Translations under genes and position numbers: made by a program | Assembly (NCBI GenBank): GCA_034433995.1 | Contig: DAOTZU010000129.1 | Coordinates: 1 to 5,049 of the forward strand | Direction of reading: 5' to 3' | DNA: 5,049 bases | DNA from: DAOTZU01 sp034433995 | GTDB taxonomy: Bacteria > Chloroflexota > Anaerolineae > UBA1429 | Shown: positions 1 through 5,049 of the stretch, in pieces | How the letters are laid out: every line of letters starts with the position of its first letter | How positions within the stretch are numbered: position 1 is the first letter of the stretch | The notes under the pieces: model-generated | The model's database searches: none | The model's input: the letters and a program-made list of their open reading frames with translations, nothing else | What the model was told of the DNA's origin: nothing

Positions 1-1141
1 TCTCCTCTGGGGAGGAAGAGGCGCCGTGCAGCCACCCCGCACCGCAGCCGCGGATTTTCGTGTCTGTCTCAACGAGATTTTCCCCCGGCCCTGCGCCTTG
101 GGGATCAGCGATTTCGTTGAGCTGTACAATCGCGGGGATGGCAGCGTGGAGCTCACAGGGTGGACCCTGCGGGCAAGTCCCGGCCAGGTGCGCGACCTCT
201 CCGGGCTGAGCATCGCCGCTCGGGGGTATCTTGTGATTCAGTTGTCCCTGCCCAACGATGTGACGGTGAGCCTCTTTGATGCCCAAGGCGCCAAGGCGGA
301 CGAGCAAACCTACCAAGGGGCCAAGTGCGATCTTGCCATGGGCCGCTACCCCGACGGCGCAAACAGTTGGCAGCGCGATCTGCCGCCCTCGCCGGGCGGG
401 GCCAACCAGCGGGCCACCGCCACCCCCACGCCCTCCTGCACCGCCACCGAACTCCCCGCCGCAACTGCCACACCCACACCATCTTGCACGGCCACGACGA
501 CGCCCGCACCGCCCCTGACCCCCACACCATCTCGTACGGTCTCGCCCACCTTCACCCCCGGAGCGCTTTTCACCGCTAGCGCAACAGTTACCCCCACAGC
601 GACACGGACGCCGACCGCGGGTGCCACTACCAGCCCCACGCCGCAGCCCCAGGCCAGCGCCACCGGCATCGCGCTTGCCTCGCCCCAGGGTCGGGTCTGT
701 ATCTCAGAGTTTCTCCCCGCCCCGCGAAACGTGGATTGGGATGGCAACGGCACGGCGGACTATACCGACGAATGGATCGAACTGCACAACCATTCCGCCG
801 AGGATGTGGTCTTGGATGGCTGGATGTTGGACGACCGGGCCGGCGGTGGTTCGGCGCCTTTTGTCTTTACCACGGGCACGGTGTTGCGCGCCGGCGCATA
901 CGCCGTCTATTACCAGCGCCAGACCCGGCTTGAGTTGAACAACAACGGCGATGACGTGCGCTTCCTCTCCCCTGATGGCGAGGAGGTGGAAAAAGTCCCT
1001 TATCAGACCACCCGCGCCGACGCCTCTTATAGCCGCACGGGCGGTTGCACCGGCGTCTGGACCATGCAGCTGGCGCCCTCGCCGGGGCGGGCCAACAGCG
1101 CACCCTGTTATGTGCCGCTGATTTACGGTTTGAGAAGTTGA
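1..1141 (+). CDS. Lamin-tail-domain (LTD) extracellular protein, two LTDs with Thr/Pro linker, 5' partial
   Basis: Probable exported or surface protein with two lamin-tail (Ig-like) domains. The frame is open to the left edge, so the true start and any signal peptide probably lie outside. A GTG at 26 follows GGAGG (11-15) and could be a start, but the product would lack a signal peptide. Numbering from that GTG (371 residues): LTD1 spans about 10-128, a Thr/Pro/Ala linker about 129-215, LTD2 about 222-358. Both domains open alike (RVCLNEIFPRP and RVCISEFLPAP), share a (V/I)EL(Y/H)N strand and a GW(T/M)L turn, and close with PSPGGAN or PSPGRAN. LTD2 carries a DWDGNGTAD loop (237-245) resembling a calcium-binding loop. 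Cysteines 14, 101, 225, 341 and 361 suggest disulfides, consistent with life outside the cytoplasm. The C-terminus is CYVPLIYGLRS. The last 19 bp overlap the convergent downstream gene. The ligand and role are unknown; LTDs in bacterial exported proteins are mostly uncharacterised. Confidence 0.85.
   Translation, partial: LLWGGRGAVQPPRTAAADFRVCLNEIFPRPCALGISDFVELYNRGDGSVELTGWTLRASPGQVRDLSGLSIAARGYLVIQLSLPNDVTVSLFDAQGAKADEQTYQGAKCDLAMGRYPDGANSWQRDLPPSPGGANQRATATPTPSCTATELPAATATPTPSCTATTTPAPPLTPTPSRTVSPTFTPGALFTASATVTPTATRTPTAGATTSPTPQPQASATGIALASPQGRVCISEFLPAPRNVDWDGNGTADYTDEWIELHNHSAEDVVLDGWMLDDRAGGGSAPFVFTTGTVLRAGAYAVYYQRQTRLELNNNGDDVRFLSPDGEEVEKVPYQTTRADASYSRTGGCTGVWTMQLAPSPGRANSAPCYVPLIYGLRS
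422..565 (+). repeat. Three degenerate 48-bp tandem repeats encoding the Thr/Pro linker
   Basis: Within the LTD gene the motif TPTPS(C/R)T starts at residues 133, 149 and 165 (counting from GTG 26), an exact 16-residue period. In DNA this is three 48-bp units beginning at 422, 470 and 518. The first two copies share the 11-residue core TATPTPSCTAT; the third has Arg for Cys. After 565 the linker stays Thr/Pro/Ala-rich but loses the period. It is a low-complexity, probably extended and surface-exposed spacer between the two LTDs. Confidence 0.75.
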
Positions 1142-2103
1142 TCGGCGTAGGCAAAGAGGGCCGGGATGCCGCCGGTATGCCAAAAGAGCACCGTCTCCTG
1201 GCGCGAAAACTCGCCCTTGCGCACCAGGTCGATCAGCCCGGCCAGGGCGCGGCCGGTGTAGACGGGATCCACCAGCAGCCCCTCGGTCTGTGCCGCCAAG
1301 AGGATCGCCTCGCGTTCGGGCTCGCCCATGATGGCGTAGCCCTGGCCGCGATAGCGGTCGTTCACCAGCACCTCGTCCGGGGTGATCTCGAAGCGGAATT
1401 GCAGGTGGGCGATGGCGAGGCGGGCCAAGTCCAGCACCGTGGCGCGCAGTCTCTCTTCCGGTTGATCCACGCTGATGCCCAGGATACGTCCGGCAAAGTT
1501 CACTGCCCGCGCCCCCACCACCAGCCCCGCTTGGGTGCCGCCGGAGCTGGAGGCAAAGACGATGTGATCGAAATGGAGCCCCTGTTGGGCGGCCTGGCGG
1601 GCCAGCTCCTCCATGGCCAAGACATAGGCGGAGGCGCCCAGGGCGTTGGAGCCGCCATAGGGGACGATATAGGGCTTGCGTCCGGCGGCGCGTTCCTCCT
1701 CGGCCACCTCTTCCATCACCTCGTTGCGATCGCGGTCGCCCGTCCAGCGGATGCGCGCGCCCACCAGGCGATCCAACAGCAAATTGCCGGTGATGGCAGG
1801 GGGCATCATCCCCCTGAGCACCAAGACGCATTGCAGCCCGTAACGCGCCGCCGCGGCGGCCGTCTGCAGGGCATGGTTCGATTGTGGCGCGCCGGTGGTG
1901 ATGAGGGTGGTTGCCCGCTGTGCCAAGGCATCGGCCAAAAAGAACTCTAATTTGCGGGCTTTGTTGCCGCCGCCGGCCAGGCCTGTGAGATCGTCTCTCT
2001 TGATCCACAGGCGAGGCCCGCCCAAGGTGCGGCTGAGGCGCGGCAATTCGCCCAAGGGCGTGGGCAGATGGGCCAGGGGGACGCGGTTCTCCTTGGGGAG
2101 CAT
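1123..2103 (-). CDS. dcyD: D-cysteine desulfhydrase family PLP-dependent enzyme
   Basis: Cytoplasmic PLP enzyme of the ACC deaminase/D-cysteine desulfhydrase family (fold type II). The expected reaction is D-cysteine to pyruvate, H2S and NH3. The protein is 326 residues, close to E. coli DcyD length. The start at 2103 is chosen because AAAGGAG lies 7 nt upstream and the N-terminus (PLAHLPTPLGELPRLS) then matches the family; 78 further in-frame upstream residues are low-quality and run through the promoter. Visible signatures are WIKRDDLTG (33-41), GGNKARKLE with the Schiff-base lysine K48, QSNH (74-77), PYGGSNALGA (148-157), SSSGGTQAG (185-193), Y256 and DPVYTG (279-284). At the two positions where ACC deaminases have Glu and Leu (E295 and L322 in the Pseudomonas enzyme) this protein has Thr283 and Thr310, as in D-cysteine desulfhydrases. 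L-cysteate sulfo-lyase (CuyA) belongs to the same family and is not excluded. The gene is divergent from an M55 D-aminopeptidase gene and has its own promoter. Confidence 0.88.
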   Translation of the reverse strand: MLPKENRVPLAHLPTPLGELPRLSRTLGGPRLWIKRDDLTGLAGGGNKARKLEFFLADALAQRATTLITTGAPQSNHALQTAAAAARYGLQCVLVLRGMMPPAITGNLLLDRLVGARIRWTGDRDRNEVMEEVAEEERAAGRKPYIVPYGGSNALGASAYVLAMEELARQAAQQGLHFDHIVFASSSGGTQAGLVVGARAVNFAGRILGISVDQPEERLRATVLDLARLAIAHLQFRFEITPDEVLVNDRYRGQGYAIMGEPEREAILLAAQTEGLLVDPVYTGRALAGLIDLVRKGEFSRQETVLFWHTGGIPALFAYADQLLKP

Positions 2104-2110
2104 CGCTTGT

Positions 2111-2117
2111 CTCCTTT
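2111..2117 (-). promoter_or_regulatory. Ribosome binding site deciding the dcyD start
   Basis: The minus strand reads AAAGGAG, then 7 nt, then ATG (2103-2101). This strong Shine-Dalgarno match fixes the start at 2103 in preference to the more distal in-frame starts up to 2337. Confidence 0.8.
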
Positions 2118-2161
2118 CGCTGGGTTGTTTCGCTCTTTCCTGGTGAGCTTCCCTCAGGCGT

Positions 2162-2190
2162 AGTATAACCGGCCGACGCGCCATCGCCAA
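2162..2190 (-). promoter_or_regulatory. Predicted sigma70-type promoter for dcyD
   Basis: On the minus strand TTGGCG (2190-2185; 4 of 6 to the -35 consensus) is followed by a 17-bp spacer and TATACT (2167-2162; 5 of 6 to the -10 consensus). Transcription would begin near 2155, giving a leader of about 50 nt that contains the ribosome binding site. A 6-bp inverted repeat, TCGCCA (2184-2189) with TGGCGA (2198-2203), overlaps the -35 box and could be an operator, but such short palindromes are common in GC-rich DNA. Confidence 0.55.
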
Positions 2191-2200
2191 GTGAGGGTGG

Positions 2201-2300
2201 CGAGCGAGCCCGTCGGTTGAAAACCGACGTCTGCGGATGGCAAGCCCGCTGCGCGGGCTTGGCAGGCGGAGCCGTCGGATTTGATCCGACGACGGCGGGC
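2201..2300. repeat. Intergenic triple-hairpin palindromic element, unknown family
   Basis: Three perfect hairpins are packed between the divergent promoters. Hairpin 1: CGTCGGTT (2211-2218), loop GAA, AACCGACG (2222-2229). Hairpin 2: CAAGCCCGC (2241-2249), loop TGC, GCGGGCTTG (2253-2261), with imperfect pairing continuing outward. Hairpin 3: CGTCGGAT (2273-2280), loop TTG, ATCCGACG (2284-2291). Hairpins 1 and 3 are near-copies, each preceded by a related lead-in (GCGAGCC and GCGGAGC). They differ at the seventh stem position by a T-A to A-T swap that keeps pairing, and they differ in the loop. Outer arms could also pair with each other (2211-2216 with 2286-2291) to give an alternative long-range fold. 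There is no T-tract, no transposase and no clear target-site duplication. It resembles a dispersed REP- or MITE-like element; a regulatory or RNA role is equally open. Confidence 0.7.
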
Positions 2301-2311
2301 AAGGGCCTATG

Positions 2312-2340
2312 TTGACAGACGATGCCTGCTGGGCCAAAAT
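2312..2340 (+). promoter_or_regulatory. Predicted sigma70-type promoter for the M55 peptidase gene
   Basis: A perfect TTGACA -35 box (2312-2317) is followed by a 17-bp spacer and CAAAAT (2335-2340; 4 of 6 to the -10 consensus). Transcription would start near 2347, about 41 nt before the ATG. This also argues against the in-frame ATG at 2322, which would lie inside the promoter. Confidence 0.55.
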
Positions 2341-2376
2341 TGCATTGCGGTGCGTCCGATTTCCACCAGAATCGCG

Positions 2377-2382
2377 GGAGGT
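2377..2382 (+). promoter_or_regulatory. Ribosome binding site deciding the M55 peptidase start
   Basis: GGAGGT, within GGGAGGTG (2376-2383), sits 5 nt before ATG 2388. The protein started there begins directly with the family's first strand, MKIYIMTDMEG. Confidence 0.85.
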
Positions 2383-2387
2383 GCTGG

Positions 2388-3227
2388 ATGAAGATTTACA
2401 TCATGACCGATATGGAGGGCGTGGCCGGTGTGCTGGACCACGATAACTGGTGCCAGCCGGCGGAGAGAGGGTATCCCGGCCGCTATTACGAGCTGGGGCG
2501 TGAGCTCCTCACCCGGGAGGTGAATGCGGCCATCGAGGGCCTGTGCCAGGCCGGCGCGGAGGAGATCCTGGTGGCCGATGGCCACGGCGCGGGTGGCATC
2601 AACCCCATCCTGTTGGATCGCCGGGCGCGGCTGATGCGCGGCTGGCCGGAGGGATGGCCCTTGGGCCTGGATGGCTCCTTCTCCGCGGTGATGTGGGTGG
2701 GCCAACATGCCAAGGCGGGCACGCCCCGGGCCCATCTGGCCCACACCCAATGGTTCAACTATTTGGATCTCTCTGTCAACGGCGTGAGCATCGGTGAGTT
2801 CGGCCAGTTCGCCCTCTGCGCGGGGGAATTGGGGGTGCCCGCCATTTTTGCCTGCGGCGATGAGGCCCTCTGCCGCGAGGCCGAGGCCCTCGCGCCGGGG
2901 ATCGTCACCGTGGCCGTGAAGCAGGGCACCACCCCCGACGATGGCGCCGAGCTGACCACCGCCGAGTACATGCGCCACAACCTCAGTGCCATCCACCTGC
3001 ACCCTGAGGTGGCTCGCGAGCGCATCCGCGAGGGGGCCAAAGAGGCGCTGTTGCGCTTGCGCAAGGAGCGGCCCCCTCTGGTGGCCCTGCGGCCGCCCTA
3101 CGAGCGGGTGATCCTCTTGCGGCCGGAGGAGCGGGGCCAGCCCCGCCGGGTGGATCGGGCTATCCATCCCAGGAGCATCGCCGCCCTGTTCAACATCCCC
3201 TTCAATCCGCGGCCGGCGGAGGGCTAG
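2388..3227 (+). CDS. M55 family metallopeptidase (DppA-like D-aminopeptidase)
   Basis: Zinc-dependent aminopeptidase of family M55, typified by Bacillus subtilis DppA, a self-compartmentalising decamer that cleaves N-terminal D-amino acids such as D-Ala from short peptides. The protein is 279 residues, the usual size, with no signal peptide, so it is cytoplasmic. Residues matching the DppA metal ligands are D8 and E10 (in TDMEG), H66 (ADGHG), H107 (GQHAKAGT) and E137 (SIGEFG). H119 (LAHT) corresponds to the catalytic His115 of DppA. All key residues are present, so the gene looks functional. The segment VTVAVKQGTT (173-182) matches the later conserved VTTAAVKQ strand of DppA. The C-terminal third is more divergent and rich in Arg and Pro. 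Unlike B. subtilis dppA it is not followed by dipeptide ABC-transporter genes: it stands alone, divergent from a D-cysteine desulfhydrase gene. The stop codon overlaps that of the convergent oxidoreductase gene in a shared CTAG. The family is certain; the D-specificity is inferred from DppA. Confidence 0.9.
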   Translation: MKIYIMTDMEGVAGVLDHDNWCQPAERGYPGRYYELGRELLTREVNAAIEGLCQAGAEEILVADGHGAGGINPILLDRRARLMRGWPEGWPLGLDGSFSAVMWVGQHAKAGTPRAHLAHTQWFNYLDLSVNGVSIGEFGQFALCAGELGVPAIFACGDEALCREAEALAPGIVTVAVKQGTTPDDGAELTTAEYMRHNLSAIHLHPEVARERIREGAKEALLRLRKERPPLVALRPPYERVILLRPEERGQPRRVDRAIHPRSIAALFNIPFNPRPAEG

Positions 3228-4606
3228 ACGAGCTGACCGTCGGCGCGGAGCGCCTCCTGGAGCTGGGCCACCTGGATCTGGCCGGGGGCCACGCCCTGGG
3301 AGACGGCCAGCGCCGCCGCCGTGCCCGCCGCCTGGCCGATGGCGATGCAGGTGCCCATCACCCGGGCGCCGGCCATCCCTTCGTGGGTGGCCGAGATGCA
3401 GCGCCCCGAGGCCAGCAAGTTGGGCACGGCCACGGAGAGCAGGCTGCGATAGGGGATGTCGTACCAATCCCCTTGCGGCGGGTACAGGTCCTTCCGCGAG
3501 CGCAGGCGCGGGTATTCCGCCGCCCAGAAGGGACAATCCGCCCCTTTGGGGCATTCCACCACGCAGAGGTGCACGGGGTAGGTGTGCCCCAGGGGGCAGT
3601 GGATGTCGATCCACCACGAGCCGCGGGCGATGGCGTCGGGAAATTTGCGGCCCTGGTGAATGTCATCGCCCGTCAGGGCGTAGGGGCCCACGAGCTGGCG
3701 GCTCTCCCGCGGCCCCACCTGGGGCGAGGTTTGCTGCACATAGAGATCCTTCAGTTCAGGCACTTTGGCCCGCAGGTAACGCACCAGCTTCCACACCTCC
3801 CGGCGCACGCTCAGCTCGGCCTGGGTCAGATCGGCGGCGCTGGTGGGGTCGCCGCTGAAACGGGTCATATTGGCCGAGGTGTGGTCGCGGTGGTGGGCGG
3901 AAAAGCTGAAAAACCTCATACTGTAAAAGTGCAAACCCTCCTGCTCCGCCTCCCGTTGGGCCATCTCGTGCAGCTCGGCGATCCGCTCCTGGCTCAGGGG
4001 CGGAAAGCCGGCCAAATGGAAGAAGGAGCCCATGGATTGGGGCTTGTGGTCAAAGGCCCGCCCGTAGGCGATGGGCGCGCCGGCGCGGTAGGCGATATCG
4101 GCGTCGCCGGTGGCATCCACAAAGACCTTGCCGGTCACCGCCTGCCGCCCCGACTTGTTCTCCACCATCACCGCCTGGATGGTCTCGCCCTCTCGCTGCA
4201 CGTCGGCGATATAGCTGTGCAGGAGCAACTCTACCCCGGCCTCTTGGCACAGGTCGTCCAGGACGACCTTCAGGGCCTCGGCGTCGAAGGGGATGCCCCA
4301 ATGTTGCAGCGCCTCCTCCCAGGAAGGGGCGCCGCCCAGGGCATGCATCCGCTCGGTGATCTCGCGGAGCAACCCCTCCACGATGGGCGTGTGGCTCTCC
4401 GAGGCGGTGTGGGCCAGAATGGGCGCCACCAGCCCCGCCGTGGCCAGCCCGCCCAAAAAGCCGTAACGCTCGATGAGCACGGTCTTGGCCCCGTGTCGGG
4501 CGGCGGCGACGGCCGCCGAGAAACCTCCCGGGCCGCCGCCGCAGACGACCACCTCCGCCTCGGCGATCACGGGAATCTCCCGGGCGGGCTCGTGCACAGT
4601 GCGCAT
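3224..4606 (-). CDS. FAD-dependent oxidoreductase (FAD_oxidored / PF12831 type)
   Basis: 460-residue flavoprotein with an N-terminal Rossmann fold. VVVCGGGPGGFSAA (19-32) is the dinucleotide-binding GxGxxG loop, and E46 in VLIER is the acidic residue expected to bind the FAD ribose. FLGGLATAG (50-58), FVDATGDADIAYRAG (162-176), GPRESRQLVG (298-307) and the C-terminal SGRCISATHEGMAGARVMG (400-418) with an Ala-rich helix (to about 434) are typical of this family. There is no signal peptide or membrane segment. The start at 4606 has AAAGGAG 4 nt upstream, and the N-terminus (HEPAREIPVIAEAEVVV) matches the family's usual opening. Between IDIH (333-336) and IPYRSLL (384-390) lies a segment with Cys337, 348, 352 and 358, which I would not expect in a plain member. 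The gene follows a transaldolase-family gene by 18 bp, so the two are probably co-transcribed. Family members are often annotated only generically; the substrate cannot be deduced here. Confidence 0.88.
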   Translation of the reverse strand: MRTVHEPAREIPVIAEAEVVVCGGGPGGFSAAVAAARHGAKTVLIERYGFLGGLATAGLVAPILAHTASESHTPIVEGLLREITERMHALGGAPSWEEALQHWGIPFDAEALKVVLDDLCQEAGVELLLHSYIADVQREGETIQAVMVENKSGRQAVTGKVFVDATGDADIAYRAGAPIAYGRAFDHKPQSMGSFFHLAGFPPLSQERIAELHEMAQREAEQEGLHFYSMRFFSFSAHHRDHTSANMTRFSGDPTSAADLTQAELSVRREVWKLVRYLRAKVPELKDLYVQQTSPQVGPRESRQLVGPYALTGDDIHQGRKFPDAIARGSWWIDIHCPLGHTYPVHLCVVECPKGADCPFWAAEYPRLRSRKDLYPPQGDWYDIPYRSLLSVAVPNLLASGRCISATHEGMAGARVMGTCIAIGQAAGTAAALAVSQGVAPGQIQVAQLQEALRADGQLV

Positions 4607-4610
4607 GGTG

Positions 4611-4617
4611 CTCCTTT
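4611..4617 (-). promoter_or_regulatory. Ribosome binding site of the FAD-dependent oxidoreductase gene
   Basis: The minus strand reads AAAGGAG, then CACC, then ATG (4606-4604). The same 10-mer GCGAAAGGAG precedes dcyD. The site lies in the 18-bp gap after the transaldolase-family gene, leaving no room for a separate promoter there and supporting co-transcription. Confidence 0.7.
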
Positions 4618-4624
4618 CGCCGGC

Positions 4625-5049
4625 TCAGGCTTGAGGGCGATAGATGGCCCTCACATAATCCTCGATGGTCTGCATGGATTGGGCAAAACTTGAGCCCGTG
4701 GCCTGCACACCGGGCAGGTGGATGAACTCCTCCGGCGCAACGCCCTTTTCTTCATAGGCTTGAACGAAATAGGGGATGCGCAAGAGCTTGTCCAACACTG
4801 CGTCGGGCACGGGCTCTTCGATTTGCGGCTCCAAGGGGCGCTGGGCGTAGAGCTGGAAAAAGGCGGCCAAGATGTTGGGAAAGATGGTGAGCACCATCTC
4901 TCCGCCGGTCAGTTTTTCCAAGTGCCAGATGTGCTGCTCGCCCGCCACCGCCGGCCCCAAGCGCATGGAGGCGCAAAGCAACCGCGCCTCGTAACCGCGC
5001 TCCCGGTAGAGGCGATAGATCTTGCGGGCCACGGCTACCCCCGCCCAGC
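4625..5049 (-). CDS. Transaldolase-family protein, C-terminal part (5' end outside window)
   Basis: The frame is open to the right edge, so only the last 140 or so residues are visible. A GTG at 5032 lies inside a conserved helix (AGVAVARKIYRLYRERGYEARLL read across it), so it is not the start. This helix followed by CASMR parallels the family's helix-then-GASxR segment ([23 protein letters not shown] in E. coli TalB), and LTGGEMVLTIFPNIL parallels its AGCDxLTI(A/S)P strand. The tail (PDAVLDKLLRIPYFVQAYE, then EEFIHLPGVQATGSSFAQS) also resembles transaldolase C-termini. The catalytic Schiff-base lysine would lie upstream of the visible part, so activity cannot be judged. Transaldolase moves a dihydroxyacetone unit between sugar phosphates, but divergent members have other aldolase roles. 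The gene ends 18 bp before the oxidoreductase start on the same strand, probably as one operon. Confidence 0.75.
   Translation of the reverse strand, partial: WAGVAVARKIYRLYRERGYEARLLCASMRLGPAVAGEQHIWHLEKLTGGEMVLTIFPNILAAFFQLYAQRPLEPQIEEPVPDAVLDKLLRIPYFVQAYEEKGVAPEEFIHLPGVQATGSSFAQSMQTIEDYVRAIYRPQA

Noticed and set aside
422..620. CRISPR-like or other noncoding repeat in the LTD gene linker
   Set aside because: The repeats are in frame, have no unique spacers, and encode a Thr/Pro-rich linker.
1123..2103. ACC deaminase as the function of the PLP enzyme
   Set aside because: The Glu and Leu determinants of ACC deaminase are both Thr here, as in D-cysteine desulfhydrases.
2211..2291. The intergenic hairpins as rho-independent terminators
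   Set aside because: No T-run follows any stem on either strand, and the hairpins lie upstream of two divergent genes rather than at gene ends.
2260..2300. tRNA T-arm-like sequence on the minus strand (GTCGG, loop ATCAAAT, CCGAC), which translates to a 'VVGSNPTAPP' string typical of tRNA T-arms
   Set aside because: The loop matches the T-loop consensus except for its first base, but no matching acceptor 5' strand, D-arm or anticodon arm is found upstream on that strand. It is one hairpin of the palindromic element.
704..2302. Long minus-strand open frame (532 codons) across the LTD gene, dcyD and the intergenic element
   Set aside because: It is low-complexity, rich in Arg, Pro and Gly, and overlaps two well-supported genes in other frames. 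It is a GC-rich shadow frame.
2322..2387. Upstream in-frame ATG at 2322 as the start of the M55 peptidase gene
   Set aside because: It lies within the predicted promoter, has no good ribosome binding site, and would add residues before the conserved N-terminal strand. ATG 2388 has GGAGGT at ideal spacing.
3383..4693. Long plus-strand open frame (436 codons) antisense to the FAD oxidoreductase
   Set aside because: The translation has no recognisable domain and mirrors the codon structure of a clear flavoprotein gene on the other strand. The same applies to the minus-strand frame 2307-3617 and the plus-strand frame 1045-1950.

Overview
This 5,049-base window is GC-rich, bacterial, and densely coding. 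It most resembles a member of the Chloroflexota (Anaerolineae-like). The evidence for that is a lamin-tail-domain surface protein with a long Thr/Pro linker, the high GC content, and a C-terminal 'YVPLI..LR' motif of a kind I associate with exported Chloroflexota proteins. The taxonomic call is an inference from style, not from a marker gene. No rRNA, tRNA, CRISPR array or transposase gene is present.

Layout from left to right. (1) Positions 1-1141, plus strand: the 3' part of a gene for an extracellular protein with two lamin-tail domains joined by a Thr/Pro-rich linker; the 5' end lies outside the window. (2) 1123-2103, minus strand: a complete PLP-dependent D-cysteine desulfhydrase-type enzyme, whose end overlaps the previous gene by 19 bp. 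(3) 2104-2387: a 284-bp intergenic region. It holds two divergent sigma70-type promoters and, exactly between their -35 boxes, a compact element of three perfect hairpins (about 2201-2300). (4) 2388-3227, plus strand: a complete M55 (DppA-like) D-aminopeptidase. (5) 3224-4606, minus strand: a complete FAD-dependent oxidoreductase of the FAD_oxidored type. Its stop codon shares a CTAG with the stop of the M55 gene. (6) 4625-5049, minus strand: the C-terminal part of a transaldolase-family protein, 18 bp upstream of the oxidoreductase and probably in the same operon.

The divergent pair in the middle fits a D-amino-acid theme. A DppA-like peptidase would release D-amino acids from peptides (for example peptidoglycan-derived ones). 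A D-cysteine desulfhydrase would convert toxic D-cysteine to pyruvate, ammonia and sulfide. The pairing is suggestive but rests on gene order and family knowledge only. The oxidoreductase/transaldolase pair looks like a separate operon of unknown substrate.

The most unusual object is the intergenic triple-hairpin element. Its two outer hairpins are near-copies that differ by a compensated base-pair swap, so the fold rather than the exact sequence appears to be preserved. I do not recognise its family. I found no convincing large undescribed system in this window.
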